In this document: piece after piece, positions 1-11,277 of the stretch
Layout of the letters: each line of letters opens with the position of its first letter
How positions within the stretch are numbered: position 1 is the stretch's first letter
Assembly: GCF_022811705.1 (NCBI RefSeq)
Contig: NZ_CP094528.1
Coordinates: 992,001-1,056,000 of the forward strand
DNA from: Agromyces larvae
GTDB lineage: Bacteria; Actinomycetota; Actinomycetes; Actinomycetales; Microbacteriaceae
Reading direction: 5' to 3'
DNA length: 64,000 bases
Position numbers and translations under genes: made by a program
The notes under the pieces: model-generated
Databases searched by the model: none
The model's input: the letters and a program-made list of their open reading frames with translations, nothing else
Told to the model about the DNA's origin: nothing

Positions 1-32
1 TCGGGTGATGATCTCCGAAGTCGGGGTGAGTC

Positions 33-2393
<2,361 letters not shown>

Positions 2394-2426
2394 CTTCCTC
2401 ACGCTAGCGAATGCCCCCGACGTGCG

Positions 2427-2442
2427 GCTTCTCCATTCCTGA
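2427..2442 (-). promoter_or_regulatory. Candidate AraC-family operator upstream of uvrA2-like gene
   Basis: On the minus strand this reads TCAGGAATGGAGAAGC, 33 bases before the ATG at 2393. The same 16-mer with one change (TCAGGAATCGAGAAGC) occurs at 14255-14270, 31 bases before the VOC gene, which follows an AraC-type regulator gene. Identity and equal spacing are seen directly. The binding protein is inferred. Confidence 0.6.
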
Positions 2443-2470
2443 TCGACCGCGGGGACGCGCCGCGCACGCA

Positions 2471-2500
2471 GTGGCCGGGACCCGTTCGGGCCCCGGCCAC
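2471..2500 (-). terminator. Hairpin terminator of the secreted-protein gene
   Basis: GTGGCCGGG (2471-2479) pairs with CCCGGCCAC (2492-2500). After one mismatch, CCC pairs with GGG around a four-base loop. It lies just downstream of the minus-strand gene ending at 2521. There is no T-tract, as is common in high-GC actinobacteria. Confidence 0.6.
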
Positions 2501-2520
2501 CGATCGATGCGCTCGGAACG

Positions 2521-4983
2521 TCAGGGCGTCAGGGTGAACTCCGTCGTCGAGGTGTTGCCGGCGACGTCGTAGACGACCAGCGTGTTCGTCCCGAGGACGG
2601 CCCCGAACACACCGGGTCGGACGAAGTTGAGATCGGACCAGGCGTTGTCGGAGAGGTTCTTCTCCACTCCGTTCAGGACCACCTTGTCGACCTTGCCGGC
2701 GTCGAACAGCTTGAACGACACCTTCGAGTACGACCCGTCGGCGCCGACCGTCTCGCCCGGCCCGGTCTTCACCGTCGCGGTCGGGGCGGTCTTGTCGATC
2801 ACCACGGTCTGCTCCCGGGTCGTCGAGACGTTCCCGGCGAGGTCCTGGGAGTTGTACCGCACCCGGTAGGTGCCCTCCGGCAGGTCCACGGTCGCAGTGT
2901 GGCTGACTCTCGTCGCGCCGTTGCCGGCGGTCTGGGTGGACTTGACGAGCTTGCCGTCCTGGTAGACGTTGGCCACCACGCGTGCCAGGCCGTCGAGGTC
3001 GGTCGCGTCGACCTGGAGGTTCAGCCCCGTGAACGGGCCCTCCGCGGTCGGCGAGACCAACGTCGTCTCGGGCTTGGTGGTGTCCTCACCGGGAACCAGG
3101 AGCCTGATCGAGTCGATCGTCGCGCTTCCCTCGCCGGCGTCCGTGTACGGGTCGCCGATGATCGGGAAGTCGGGGTAGGCCGAGTCATCCGGCCACTGGT
3201 CGGCCCATTGCTGCTGTCCGTGGACTCCGTTCTGCACGAGCGCCCGGTTGTACCGCCCGTCGTACTGCTCGGGCGTGTTGTTGTAGTGCCAAATCGGCGT
3301 CGCGCCGCCGATGAACGGCGAGTAGAAGCGCAGCGTCTGGTGGCCTGCGTGCAGGAAGTCGCCCGTCACCTCGAGCGTGTAGCCCGTGGCGCTGCGCTCG
3401 ACCGCGAACACGTAGTCGGAGTCGGGCATGATCTCAGGCTTCATCTCGGCGGCCGCGTACGGCGAGATCGGAACCGGGAGGCCCCGGGTGCACGTCGTGG
3501 AGAACCACTGCGAGTTGCCGGTGATCCCGCCCTTGCCGGGCGTGAAGTTCGGAAGCCCGTTGAACCACATGTCGATGACATTGGCGGTGCTGTCGCGGTA
3601 GTCGTAGGACGTGTTGTCGGCGGGGTTGCAGACCCGGCCGCCGCTGCCCGAACCGACTCGGTCGGGGTGCTGAGCGAAGGAGTCCATCAGGATCTTCCGG
3701 CGGTAGTGCCAGAAGTGCAGGTTGGCAGGCTCGGGGTTGTCGAAGTCGACGATCCCGAGGAGATGGAAGGCGTTGTATCCGAACGGCCCGTCGACCACGC
3801 TCTGCCAGGCGCAGGGGTCGGGGTTCGTCGGATCGCTGTTCCACCCGGGCGTTCCGATGCCCTCGGCGTAGGGGAACTGAGTCTTGCACTGCTCCGTCGG
3901 CGTGTACCCGTTCTCCTTGCCGTCGTAGAAGATGCTGCCGTTGCGCTCGCCGCCGAAGTCGAGCGTCTTGAGGTGGTACTCGAGCCGATACTCGGGCGGC
4001 AGCTTCTCGGTCGTCGTGACGAAGGCGCCGTCGTAGGAGTTGGGCGAGTCGATCCGGAGGGCCTTCTCGCCGGTGGACAGCTCAGTGGTCGAGATCCGCG
4101 GCGGTTCCTGCGGCGACCCAGCGCCCTCGGTGTCGCGTGCCGACAGCGTCGCGGTCAGCCAGCCGTCCGTGCCGAACTGCACGTTCTTGCGGTAGGTACC
4201 GAAGCTGTTGAGGACGTTCTCCTCCCACTCGGGACCGTAGTCGTTCTTCCACCAGTCGCCGGCGTCGTCCATGATCGTGTCGAACGGCCGGTCGTAGTCG
4301 TAGCGGACCCACTCGCTCTGATCGGTGTCGACCGCGTCGGCCTGGAAGTCCTCAGCGTGGAGCACCTTCCACTTCGTCGTCGGCGCGGCCTCACCGGCGG
4401 AACACGGCAAGGTGACGCCGTCGTCGTCCTCGATGATGGTCAGCGAGACGCTGTGGATCGTGGCACCGCCCGATCCGGCCGCCAGCCGGAAGTCGCTCCC
4501 GCCGTTCTGACGATTGGCGAACCGACCGTCGACGATGTTGTACTCCGCGGTCTGCCAGGTCTTCGTGTCGGCGCGCGTCACCGTCCCGGCGGCCGCGAAC
4601 GCGCTGGCCCGGGAGTCGTACTGCAGCGTCAGGCCGTCCTTGCCTTCGTCGTAGTACTCGGCTCGGACGCACGCGACGTAGTCGCCGTCGTAGGCGATCG
4701 CATCGTCGATCCTCAGGTACAGGTACTTCGCGCCGGCGTTGGTCAGCTGGCGAGCGCTCTTGCCTCCGACCGTGACCGGCGTCGTCAGCCCATCCCCCTC
4801 CTCGATCTGGACGAGTCCGTTCGGCTCGTTGGGGTCTCCCAGCACGATCGATGCATCTGGGGCGTCCGGTTCTGCCGCCGCCGCGACGCTCGCGAGCCCG
4901 ACCGGGGCGACGAGCGTGCTGGCGCACACTGCAGCGGTGGCCACCAGGGTCGCAAGAGTCACGCTCTTGTGCCTAGTCCTCAT
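2521..4983 (-). CDS. Large secreted multi-domain beta-sandwich protein
   Basis: 820 residues. It starts with a Sec signal peptide (MRTRHKSV, a hydrophobic stretch, then AAAA before EPDAPDAS). ATG at 4983 is chosen because AAGGAG precedes it by about nine bases; upstream starts at 5001 and 5010 are also open. Residues about 45-170 form a module with the motif RFANRQNGG, which I recall from actinobacterial secreted carbohydrate-active proteins. The middle part (about 190-620) is rich in Trp and Tyr (DWWKNDYGPEW, HFWHYRRK) and resembles a glycan-binding or glycan-cleaving sandwich, but I see no known catalytic signature. The C-terminus holds Ig-like domains (DTTKPETTL, then DKTAPTATV). It is divergent from the sugar-acid operon, so a role in polysaccharide use is plausible but unproven. 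Confidence 0.8.
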   Translation of the reverse strand: MRTRHKSVTLATLVATAAVCASTLVAPVGLASVAAAAEPDAPDASIVLGDPNEPNGLVQIEEGDGLTTPVTVGGKSARQLTNAGAKYLYLRIDDAIAYDGDYVACVRAEYYDEGKDGLTLQYDSRASAFAAAGTVTRADTKTWQTAEYNIVDGRFANRQNGGSDFRLAAGSGGATIHSVSLTIIEDDDGVTLPCSAGEAAPTTKWKVLHAEDFQADAVDTDQSEWVRYDYDRPFDTIMDDAGDWWKNDYGPEWEENVLNSFGTYRKNVQFGTDGWLTATLSARDTEGAGSPQEPPRISTTELSTGEKALRIDSPNSYDGAFVTTTEKLPPEYRLEYHLKTLDFGGERNGSIFYDGKENGYTPTEQCKTQFPYAEGIGTPGWNSDPTNPDPCAWQSVVDGPFGYNAFHLLGIVDFDNPEPANLHFWHYRRKILMDSFAQHPDRVGSGSGGRVCNPADNTSYDYRDSTANVIDMWFNGLPNFTPGKGGITGNSQWFSTTCTRGLPVPISPYAAAEMKPEIMPDSDYVFAVERSATGYTLEVTGDFLHAGHQTLRFYSPFIGGATPIWHYNNTPEQYDGRYNRALVQNGVHGQQQWADQWPDDSAYPDFPIIGDPYTDAGEGSATIDSIRLLVPGEDTTKPETTLVSPTAEGPFTGLNLQVDATDLDGLARVVANVYQDGKLVKSTQTAGNGATRVSHTATVDLPEGTYRVRYNSQDLAGNVSTTREQTVVIDKTAPTATVKTGPGETVGADGSYSKVSFKLFDAGKVDKVVLNGVEKNLSDNAWSDLNFVRPGVFGAVLGTNTLVVYDVAGNTSTTEFTLTP

Positions 4984-5036
4984 GGCGTTGTGCTCCTTCA
5001 TTGCAGTCACAAGTTCGGGGCGGTCGACCCGGATTC

Positions 5037-5052
5037 ATTCGACATATCCGAA
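5037..5052. promoter_or_regulatory. Candidate IclR-type operator, copy 1
   Basis: An imperfect dyad ATTCG-N7-CGAA in the divergent region between the secreted-protein gene and the IclR gene. A second copy with the same 7-base spacer is at 5244-5260, and a CGAAT-N3-ATTCG variant is at 5147-5159. Recurrence around an IclR gene suggests autoregulation. Binding is inferred. Confidence 0.4.
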
Positions 5053-5183
5053 CAGGCGTCGACTATTTCGACTCCCGAGGGAGACGTTAGGCCGGAGCAG
5101 ACGAGGCTGTCAACGAAGTCGCCCGCACCGGCCGATCCGAGCAATGCGAATCCAATTCGAAAGAGCCGTACGCCCGCTCCAAC

Positions 5184-5213
5184 TTGACAGCGATGTCGGG
5201 TGCGCGTCAGAGT
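5184..5213 (+). promoter_or_regulatory. Candidate SigA promoter for the IclR operon
   Basis: A perfect -35 hexamer TTGACA at 5184-5189 is followed 18 bases later by a weak -10 CAGAGT (5208-5213). It sits 45 bases before the IclR start, with the dyad at 5244-5260 downstream, where a repressor could block transcription. Confidence 0.45.
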
Positions 5214-5243
5214 GTCCCCACGCGTTCGCAAGAGTAGAAGTGG

Positions 5244-5260
5244 ATTCGAGCCATCCGAAT
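5244..5260. promoter_or_regulatory. Candidate IclR-type operator, copy 2
   Basis: A perfect dyad ATTCG-N7-CGAAT whose right arm overlaps the start codon of the IclR gene at 5259. Same architecture as the copy at 5037-5052. Confidence 0.4.
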
Positions 5261-6044
5261 GGAAAGCACGACAGGGAAGTCGACGAGCGTCGCAAAGGCC
5301 TTCGAGCTGATCGACGTCATCGCTCAGAGCGGCACCGACGGCGTGGGCCTGCGCGAGCTCGCCTCGCGCATGCACGTGGCCGTCAGCACAGCGCACCGCT
5401 ACGCCACCACATTGCTCGAACTCGGCGTCGTCGTCCGCGACGGCACGGGCGTCTACCGGCTCGGCGTCAAACTGGTGCAGCTCGCGAGCCAGCACCTCAA
5501 CGAGGACCTCTTCCGACAGATCGCCCATCCGTACCTCGTCGAGCTCGCCGAGATCAGCGGCGAGACCGCGCACCTCGGCGTGCGCCTCGGCGACCGCGTC
5601 GTGTACGTCGACAAGGTCGAGAGCGAGCAGTCGGTGCGGCTCGTCTCGCGCATCGGCAAGCAGGTCCCTCTGCACTCCACCGCGATGGGCAAGGCGCTGC
5701 TGTCGCTCATGCCGCGCTCCGAGCAGGAGGCGCTCCTCGCGGGCGACCTCGTGCGCCCGACCGACAAGACGCACGTCGGAGACGACCTGTTCGCCGAGCT
5801 CGACCGCGTGCGCGCCCAGGGCTATGCGCTCGATGACGAGGAGAACGAACTCGGCGTCCGTTGCATCGGCGTCGCGATCGTCAACGCGACCGGTGAAGCG
5901 GTCGGCGCGTTCAGCGTGTCGGCACCTGCGACGCGCATCAGCGCGGACGACTGGCGCGAATTCTCTCCGACCGCGCTGCGCATCGCACGCGAGATCGGGC
6001 GTTCCCTCGGTCGCACCGGATCCACCCGCGCCGTCGCGGGATAG
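5259..6044 (+). CDS. IclR-family transcriptional regulator
   Basis: 261 residues, normal for the family. The N-terminal winged HTH (about residues 9-70, SVAKAFELIDVIAQSG...LRELASRM...STAHRYATTL) is followed by the IclR effector-binding domain (GRSA-type region, HSTAMGKALLS). It is the first gene of an operon with an aldehyde dehydrogenase and a ribose-type ABC importer, so it probably senses the imported carbohydrate or a catabolite. Dyads with ATTCG/CGAAT arms lie upstream, one over its start codon, consistent with autoregulation. No strong ribosome-binding site is seen. Confidence 0.9.
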   Translation: MESTTGKSTSVAKAFELIDVIAQSGTDGVGLRELASRMHVAVSTAHRYATTLLELGVVVRDGTGVYRLGVKLVQLASQHLNEDLFRQIAHPYLVELAEISGETAHLGVRLGDRVVYVDKVESEQSVRLVSRIGKQVPLHSTAMGKALLSLMPRSEQEALLAGDLVRPTDKTHVGDDLFAELDRVRAQGYALDDEENELGVRCIGVAIVNATGEAVGAFSVSAPATRISADDWREFSPTALRIAREIGRSLGRTGSTRAVAG

Positions 6045-6074
6045 CCACACCCCACCACACGGAGACAAGCAATC

Positions 6075-7472
6075 ATGACCCTCACCACGATCGACGTCAC
6101 CAACCCCGGTACTGGCGAGATCCTCGGACACATCCTCGACATGACCGAGGCGGAGGTGGTGCGCGCCGTCGAAGACGCCCAGGAGGGCCAGCGCGCCATC
6201 TCGTCGATGCCGTCGTACGAGCGTGCGCAACTCCTCCTCGCGGTCGCGCAGCAGATCGCCGACGAGCGCGACGACCTCGCGTTGCTCCTCGCCACGGAGA
6301 ACGGGAAGCCGCTCCCGCAGACCGAGGGCGAGGTCGACGCCGCGATCCGGATCTTCCGCGGGTACGCCGCCGAGGCGACCCGCATCTTCGGCCGTCAGAT
6401 CCCGCTCGACGCCGTGCCCGGCCTCGAGCGCAACCTGGCCATCACGGTGCGCGAGCCGCTCGGCGTCGTCGCCGCGATCGTGCCCTTCAACTACCCCGTC
6501 GAGCTGTACGCGCACAAGGCGGCCGCCGCGATCGCCGCGGGCAATGCCGTCATCGTGCAGCCGCCCTCGCGCTGCCCGCTCTCGCTCGTGCGCATCCAGG
6601 AGATGTTCGAGGCCGCCGGAGCACCGCGGTTCGCGCACCAGCTGGTGACGGGCGGCGTGCGCGTTTCGCAGGCGCTCGCGTCGCTGCCCGGCATCTCGGC
6701 CGTGACGATCACGGGTTCGACGATCGCGGGACGCGAGATCGCCCGCCGCGGTGCCGACACGTTCAAGAAGGTCCTCCTCGAACTCGGCGGCAACGACGCG
6801 CTCATCGTCTGCTCCGACGCCGACCTCGAGAAGGCGACCGACGCGGTCGTCCTCGGACGCCTCGCGCGAGGCAACGGCCAGATCTGCTGCGCCGTGAAGC
6901 GGGTCTACGTCGACGACGCCGTACACGACGAGTTCCTCGAGATGCTGCTGCCGAAGGCCGCCGCCCTCACCCTCGGCGACCAGCTCGACCGTGCGACCGA
7001 CGTCGGCCCGCTCATCGCCCGCACGGCAGCCGAGTCGGTCGAGCAGGCCGTCGCCCAGCTCGTCGCCGACGGCGCGAAGCTGCTGAGCGGCGGCGCGCGC
7101 GAGGGCTCCTTCTACGAGCCGGCCGTGCTGTCGGAGGTCCCCACCGAGTCAGCCGCCTTCAATGAAGAGATCTTCGGCCCGGTCGCCCCCATCGCGCGCT
7201 TCACGAACGTCGACGAGGCCGTGCGCCTCGCGAACGCGTCGCCCTACGGTCTGCAGGCGGCCGTCTTCACTCGGGACGTCTCGCGCGCGTTCTCGATCGC
7301 GAAGAAGCTCGACGTCGGCGGTGTGGTCATCAACGGCTCGACGGCGCTCCGCGCCGAGAACCTGCCCTTCGGCGGCACGAAGGCCACGGGCGGGTACCGC
7401 GAGGGCCTGCACGAGACCGTCACCGACTTCACACGTCAGAAGACGATGATCGTCATGGAGGCGTTCGAGTGA
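6075..7472 (+). CDS. NAD(P)-dependent aldehyde dehydrogenase
   Basis: 465 residues, ALDH superfamily. Landmarks in order: VVAAIVPFNYPVEL (cofactor-side Asn; F replaces the usual W), TGSTIAG (Rossmann nucleotide loop), LELGGND (general-base Glu), NGQICCAVKR (catalytic Cys) and EEIFGPV. The closest types are lactaldehyde, semialdehyde or glyceraldehyde dehydrogenases; the substrate cannot be read from sequence. It starts 30 bases after the IclR stop and its TGA overlaps the GTG of the ABC ATPase gene. It likely oxidizes an aldehyde formed from the sugar brought in by the downstream importer, or a step toward the 2-keto-3-deoxy acids handled by the genes at 11.3-12.9 kb. Confidence 0.9.
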   Translation: MTLTTIDVTNPGTGEILGHILDMTEAEVVRAVEDAQEGQRAISSMPSYERAQLLLAVAQQIADERDDLALLLATENGKPLPQTEGEVDAAIRIFRGYAAEATRIFGRQIPLDAVPGLERNLAITVREPLGVVAAIVPFNYPVELYAHKAAAAIAAGNAVIVQPPSRCPLSLVRIQEMFEAAGAPRFAHQLVTGGVRVSQALASLPGISAVTITGSTIAGREIARRGADTFKKVLLELGGNDALIVCSDADLEKATDAVVLGRLARGNGQICCAVKRVYVDDAVHDEFLEMLLPKAAALTLGDQLDRATDVGPLIARTAAESVEQAVAQLVADGAKLLSGGAREGSFYEPAVLSEVPTESAAFNEEIFGPVAPIARFTNVDEAVRLANASPYGLQAAVFTRDVSRAFSIAKKLDVGGVVINGSTALRAENLPFGGTKATGGYREGLHETVTDFTRQKTMIVMEAFE

Positions 7473-8956
7473 CGCTCGGGATCCACGGCGTCCACAAGTC
7501 GTACGGCCCGACCGAGGTGCTCAAAGGAATCGACATCGTCGGAGAGCGCGGACAGGTGGTCGCGATCGTCGGGGCGAACGGCGCCGGCAAATCGACGCTC
7601 ATCAAGATCCTTTCGGGCGCCGAGGCGATGACGTCGGGCGAACTGCGGTGGGACGGCGAACTGCTCGATCTGCGCTCGCCGCACGACGCCGGCAGTCGAG
7701 GCATCCGGACCGTCTATCAAGAGCTCACCCTCATCAGCGAGCTCTCGGTGACCGAGAACCTGCTCATGGGCCAGCTGCCGATGAAACGCGGCTTCATCGA
7801 CTGGTCGTCCGCGCACGTGCGCGCTCAGAGCATCCTCGACGAACTCGGCTTCGGCGACATCGACGCCCGTCAGCTGGCGGGCGACCTCACCGTCGCCCGC
7901 CAGCAGATGGTCGAGATCGCGAAGGCGGTCGCGACCGAGCCGAGCGTGCTCATCCTCGACGAGCCATCGGCCGTGCTCGCGGGCGGCGACCTCGAGTCGC
8001 TCTTCGCGCTCATCCGCAGGCTGCAGGCGCGCGGGGTCATCGTCATCTACGTATCGCACCGCCTCGACGAGGTCACCCACCTCGCCGACACGATCGTCGT
8101 CATCCGAGACGGCGTCGTCGTCGAGACGACCACACCGGCCGAGACATCCGAAGACGCCCTCATCACCGCGATGGCGGGGCGCCGTCTCGAGCGCATCTAT
8201 CCCGAGCGCCGCGACGGGCACGCCGAGGCGATCCTCGAGGTCGACGCGCTCAGCCGCGACGGCGAGTTCGACGACGTGTCGTTCACGCTGCACGGCGGCG
8301 AGGTCGTCGGCATGTTCGGGCTCGTCGGTGCCGGTCGCAGCGAACTCGCGCAGTGCCTCTTCGGCGGCACCGCCGCCGACCGCGGCGCCGTGTCGATCGG
8401 GGGCGAGCAGGTCGAGATCGACCGCCCGCGCACGGCCATTCGCCGCGGCGTGGCGCTCGTGACCGAAGACCGCAAGCGATCGGGCCTCGTCGCCGAGATG
8501 ACGGTGCGCGACAACATCACGCTCGCCTCGCTCAGCGACGACACCGTCGCGGGCATGATCAGCCGCAAGCGCCGCGATGTCCGCGTCGACGGCATGGTGG
8601 CGCGGTTCGACATCCGCCCGAAGCACTCGGCCGACATGCCCATCGGGCGCCTGTCGGGCGGCAACCAGCAGAAGGCGATCCTCGCCAAGTGGCTGTTGCT
8701 CGAACCCCGCGTGCTCATCCTCGACGAGCCGACCCGTGGCGTCGACATGGCCACGCGCGTCGAGATCTACCGCGTGATCGACTCGCTCGCCCGCTCCGGA
8801 CACACGATCCTGCTCATCTCGAGCGACCTCACCGAGGCCATCGGCGCGACCGACCGACTGCTCGTCATGCACGAGGGCCGCATCGCCGGCCAGCTCACCT
8901 CTGCGAACACCACCGAAGACGAAGTGCTCGCACTCGCGATTGGAAAGACCCTGTGA
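7469..8956 (+). CDS. Sugar ABC importer ATPase (RbsA/MglA type)
   Basis: 495 residues with two fused ABC domains, the standard form for CUT2 sugar importers. Domain 1 has Walker A GANGAGKSTL (about 34-43) and Walker B VLILDEPSAVL. Its signature is degenerate (LTVARQQM). Domain 2 has the canonical signature LSGGNQQKAI and Walker B VLILDEPTRGVD, while its Walker A position is the non-canonical GLVGAGRSE, as expected for this family. The GTG start at 7469 overlaps the preceding stop (GTGA), and its own stop overlaps the permease start. It energizes uptake with the permease at 8953 and the binding protein at 10009. Confidence 0.93.
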   Translation: MTLGIHGVHKSYGPTEVLKGIDIVGERGQVVAIVGANGAGKSTLIKILSGAEAMTSGELRWDGELLDLRSPHDAGSRGIRTVYQELTLISELSVTENLLMGQLPMKRGFIDWSSAHVRAQSILDELGFGDIDARQLAGDLTVARQQMVEIAKAVATEPSVLILDEPSAVLAGGDLESLFALIRRLQARGVIVIYVSHRLDEVTHLADTIVVIRDGVVVETTTPAETSEDALITAMAGRRLERIYPERRDGHAEAILEVDALSRDGEFDDVSFTLHGGEVVGMFGLVGAGRSELAQCLFGGTAADRGAVSIGGEQVEIDRPRTAIRRGVALVTEDRKRSGLVAEMTVRDNITLASLSDDTVAGMISRKRRDVRVDGMVARFDIRPKHSADMPIGRLSGGNQQKAILAKWLLLEPRVLILDEPTRGVDMATRVEIYRVIDSLARSGHTILLISSDLTEAIGATDRLLVMHEGRIAGQLTSANTTEDEVLALAIGKTL

Positions 8957-9954
8957 CCGTCGGCACCACGACCCCACCGAACACCCAGGAGCGCCGCGTG
9001 CCCCGCAAGTTCCCCAGAATCATCATCGCCAACCGCGACGTGACCGTCGCGATCGGATTCCTCGTGCTGCTCGTCGCGCTCGTCGTCGTCGCGTCGATCA
9101 CGACCGAGACCTTCCTCTCCCCGCAGAACCTCACCAACCTGCTCAAGCAGATGGTGACGACGGGCCTGCTCGCGTTCGGCATGCTCGTGGTCATCCTGAC
9201 GGGCGGCATCGACCTCTCGGTCGGCTCGGTCGTCGCGTTCTCGGGCATTGTGAGCGCCGGCCTCGTGGCGAACCTGCCGCTGCCGATCGCGCTCCTCATC
9301 GGCGTCGCGACGGGTGTCGGGTTCGGCGCCGTCAACGGCGCGCTCGTGGCCGGATTCAGCCTCGCGCCGTTCGTCGTCACCCTCGCGACGCTCACGACGA
9401 TCCGCGGTCTCACGTTCGTCTACTCCGACGTGCCGATCGCGCCTGAGGACCCGAGCTTCTTCTGGCTCGGCACCGCCTCGCTCGGGCCGATCCCGCTCAC
9501 GACCGTGATCATGCTCGTGATCTTCCTCATCGGCGGCGTCTTCCTCACCCGGACGCCCGCCGGCCGTGCAATCGTCGCGATCGGCGGCAACCAGGAGACG
9601 GTTCGCCTGGCGGGCATCAGCGTCAAGAAGCACCTCGTGCTCGCCTACACGATCAGCGGCCTGTGCGCGGGGCTGGCGGGCGTCATCCTCGCGAGCCGCG
9701 TCGGCATCGCGCAGCCGAGTGTGGGCGTCGGGTTCGAGCTCGACGCGATCGCCGCGTGCGTCATCGGCGGCGCGAGTCTCGCGGGCGGCAAGGGCTCGGC
9801 GCGCGCCACACTCGGCGGCGTGCTCGTGCTGGCGCTCATCAACAACCTGCTCAACCTCTACGGCGTCCAGAGCTTCTGGCAACAGGTCCTCAAGGGCCTC
9901 ATCATCCTCGTGGTCATCATCATCCAGGCGCGCTCGCGTCGCGGACGAGCCTGA
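8953..9954 (+). CDS. Sugar ABC importer permease (RbsC type)
   Basis: 333 residues from the GTG at 8953, which overlaps the ATPase stop in GTGA. A second GTG at 8998 is possible. About eight to ten hydrophobic segments are seen, with the family hallmarks GMLVVILTGGIDLSVGSVVAFSG and GGASLAGGKGSARATLGG. It forms the membrane channel of the CUT2 importer encoded here. The pentose or hexose substrate is not determinable from sequence. Confidence 0.92.
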   Translation: MTVGTTTPPNTQERRVPRKFPRIIIANRDVTVAIGFLVLLVALVVVASITTETFLSPQNLTNLLKQMVTTGLLAFGMLVVILTGGIDLSVGSVVAFSGIVSAGLVANLPLPIALLIGVATGVGFGAVNGALVAGFSLAPFVVTLATLTTIRGLTFVYSDVPIAPEDPSFFWLGTASLGPIPLTTVIMLVIFLIGGVFLTRTPAGRAIVAIGGNQETVRLAGISVKKHLVLAYTISGLCAGLAGVILASRVGIAQPSVGVGFELDAIAACVIGGASLAGGKGSARATLGGVLVLALINNLLNLYGVQSFWQQVLKGLIILVVIIIQARSRRGRA

Positions 9955-10008
9955 CCGCGCGGCACCACCCTGCACCACTGCACCATCCCCAACGAAGGAG
10001 AAAGACAC

Positions 10009-10977
10009 ATGCACATCACACGCATCAGCGCTCTGATCGTCGCGGGCACGGTCGCCCTCGGCCTCAGCGCCTGCGCGTCGGATTCGGGCGGCGGCTCCTC
10101 CGCCGGCGACGACTCGTACACGATCGGCATCGCGAACTTCACGCTCGACGGCCCCTACTTCAGCGGCATGGACAAGGCGATCAAGGACGAAGCCGAGAAG
10201 CAGGGCGCTGAGACGATCAGCACCGACGCCGACGGCGACGCCGCCAAGCTCGCGTCGAACGTCGAGGACCTCATCAGCAAGAACGTCGACGCAGTCGTCA
10301 TCTCGGGCGGTCCGCTCGAGTCGGCCCCCGCGGTGCTCAATTCGCTCTCGGCTGCGAGCATCCCGGTCGTCCTCGTCGACCGGAAGTTCGCGACGGGTGA
10401 GTACACGAGCTGGATCGGCCCCGACAACGAGCAGATCGGCGTGCAGAACGGCGAGTACCTCGAGTCGATCCTCCCCGACGGCGGTAAGGTCGGCATCATC
10501 AAGGGCGGCCCCGCCGACAACAGCATCGGCCTCGCGCGCACCAACGGCCTGAAGTCGGTGCTCAGCGAGAACGCGGCGTTCTCGATCGTCGAAGCGCCCG
10601 ACTTCGGCGGCTGGGGCTCGGACGGCGGCCTTTCGGTCATGGAGAGCCTGCTCGCGACCGACCCCGATCTCGCGGCGGTCTTCTGCGAGAACGACGCCAT
10701 GTGCCTCGGCGCGCAGCGCGCGATCGAGAATGCGGGCCTGAGCGATCAGATCGTGATCGCCGCGGTCGACGGCCAGCTCGAAGCCCTCGAGGCGATCGCG
10801 AAGCCCAGCAACTACGTCGTCACGGGTCTCAACAGCGCCGACGAGATCGGCCGCCTCGGCCTCAACCGCGCCCTCGAGATCCTCGCCGGCGAGGACGTCG
10901 AGAAGGACACGGTCGTGCCGTCGCCCCAGATCACGAAGGACAACGCCCAGGAGTTCATCGACAAGGGCACGTTCTGA
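10009..10977 (+). CDS. Sugar ABC importer substrate-binding lipoprotein (RbsB type)
   Basis: 322 residues with a lipoprotein signal peptide (lipobox LSAC, Cys at about residue 23) followed by a Ser/Gly-rich linker and a periplasmic-binding-protein type 1 fold. Typical features include IGIANFTLDGPYFSGMDKAIKDEA, then VDAVVISGGPLES and VFCENDAMCLGAQRA near the hinge. A strong ribosome-binding site (AAGGAG) lies nine bases before the ATG. Its position after the ATPase and permease completes a three-component importer. A strong hairpin follows at 11041-11083. Confidence 0.92.
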   Translation: MHITRISALIVAGTVALGLSACASDSGGGSSAGDDSYTIGIANFTLDGPYFSGMDKAIKDEAEKQGAETISTDADGDAAKLASNVEDLISKNVDAVVISGGPLESAPAVLNSLSAASIPVVLVDRKFATGEYTSWIGPDNEQIGVQNGEYLESILPDGGKVGIIKGGPADNSIGLARTNGLKSVLSENAAFSIVEAPDFGGWGSDGGLSVMESLLATDPDLAAVFCENDAMCLGAQRAIENAGLSDQIVIAAVDGQLEALEAIAKPSNYVVTGLNSADEIGRLGLNRALEILAGEDVEKDTVVPSPQITKDNAQEFIDKGTF

Positions 10978-11040
10978 GCTCCGGCTCGAACGCGATGGTT
11001 CGCCGCTGACGAGTCGTCTCGTCGTCGACTCGGAATCGTC

Positions 11041-11083
11041 GAAGGCCTCGGAGGGTCCGCAGCGCGGATGCTCCGAGGCCTTC
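11041..11083. terminator. Bidirectional hairpin terminator
   Basis: GAAGGCCTCGGAG (11041-11053) pairs perfectly with CTCCGAGGCCTTC (11071-11083), with an inner TCCGC/GCGGA stem. It separates the ABC importer operon from the convergent aldolase gene. The rest of the 300-base gap (10978-11277) holds only the repeat tract at 11126-11212. Confidence 0.8.
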
Positions 11084-11125
11084 CTCGTCTCACACCCCGA
11101 AGTGCGCCCCGGATCCGAGCGCGCG

Positions 11126-11212
11126 GCGTTCGGCCTTCAGGGTTCCGCCTTCGGGTTCAGCGTTCGCAGGGGGTCGGGCTTCGCGCTTCGGGGTTCGGCG
11201 TTCGGGCTTCGG
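11126..11212. repeat. Degenerate TTCGG/TTCAG-rich repeat tract
   Basis: A low-complexity tract made of many variants of GCGTTCGG, GCTTCGGG and GGTTCAGG in irregular tandem order. It lies between the terminator and the aldolase stop. No coding role is apparent. Confidence 0.6.
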
Positions 11213-11277
11213 CGATGACGCCTCGGTGCGGAGGGCTCGGCACCGCCGCTCGTCGCTGCGTCGAACGGGGCCGGATG

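Noticed and set aside
5007..6926. 639-codon antisense frame across the IclR and aldehyde dehydrogenase genes
   Set aside because: No recognisable domain, low-complexity composition, and it opposes two well-supported genes.
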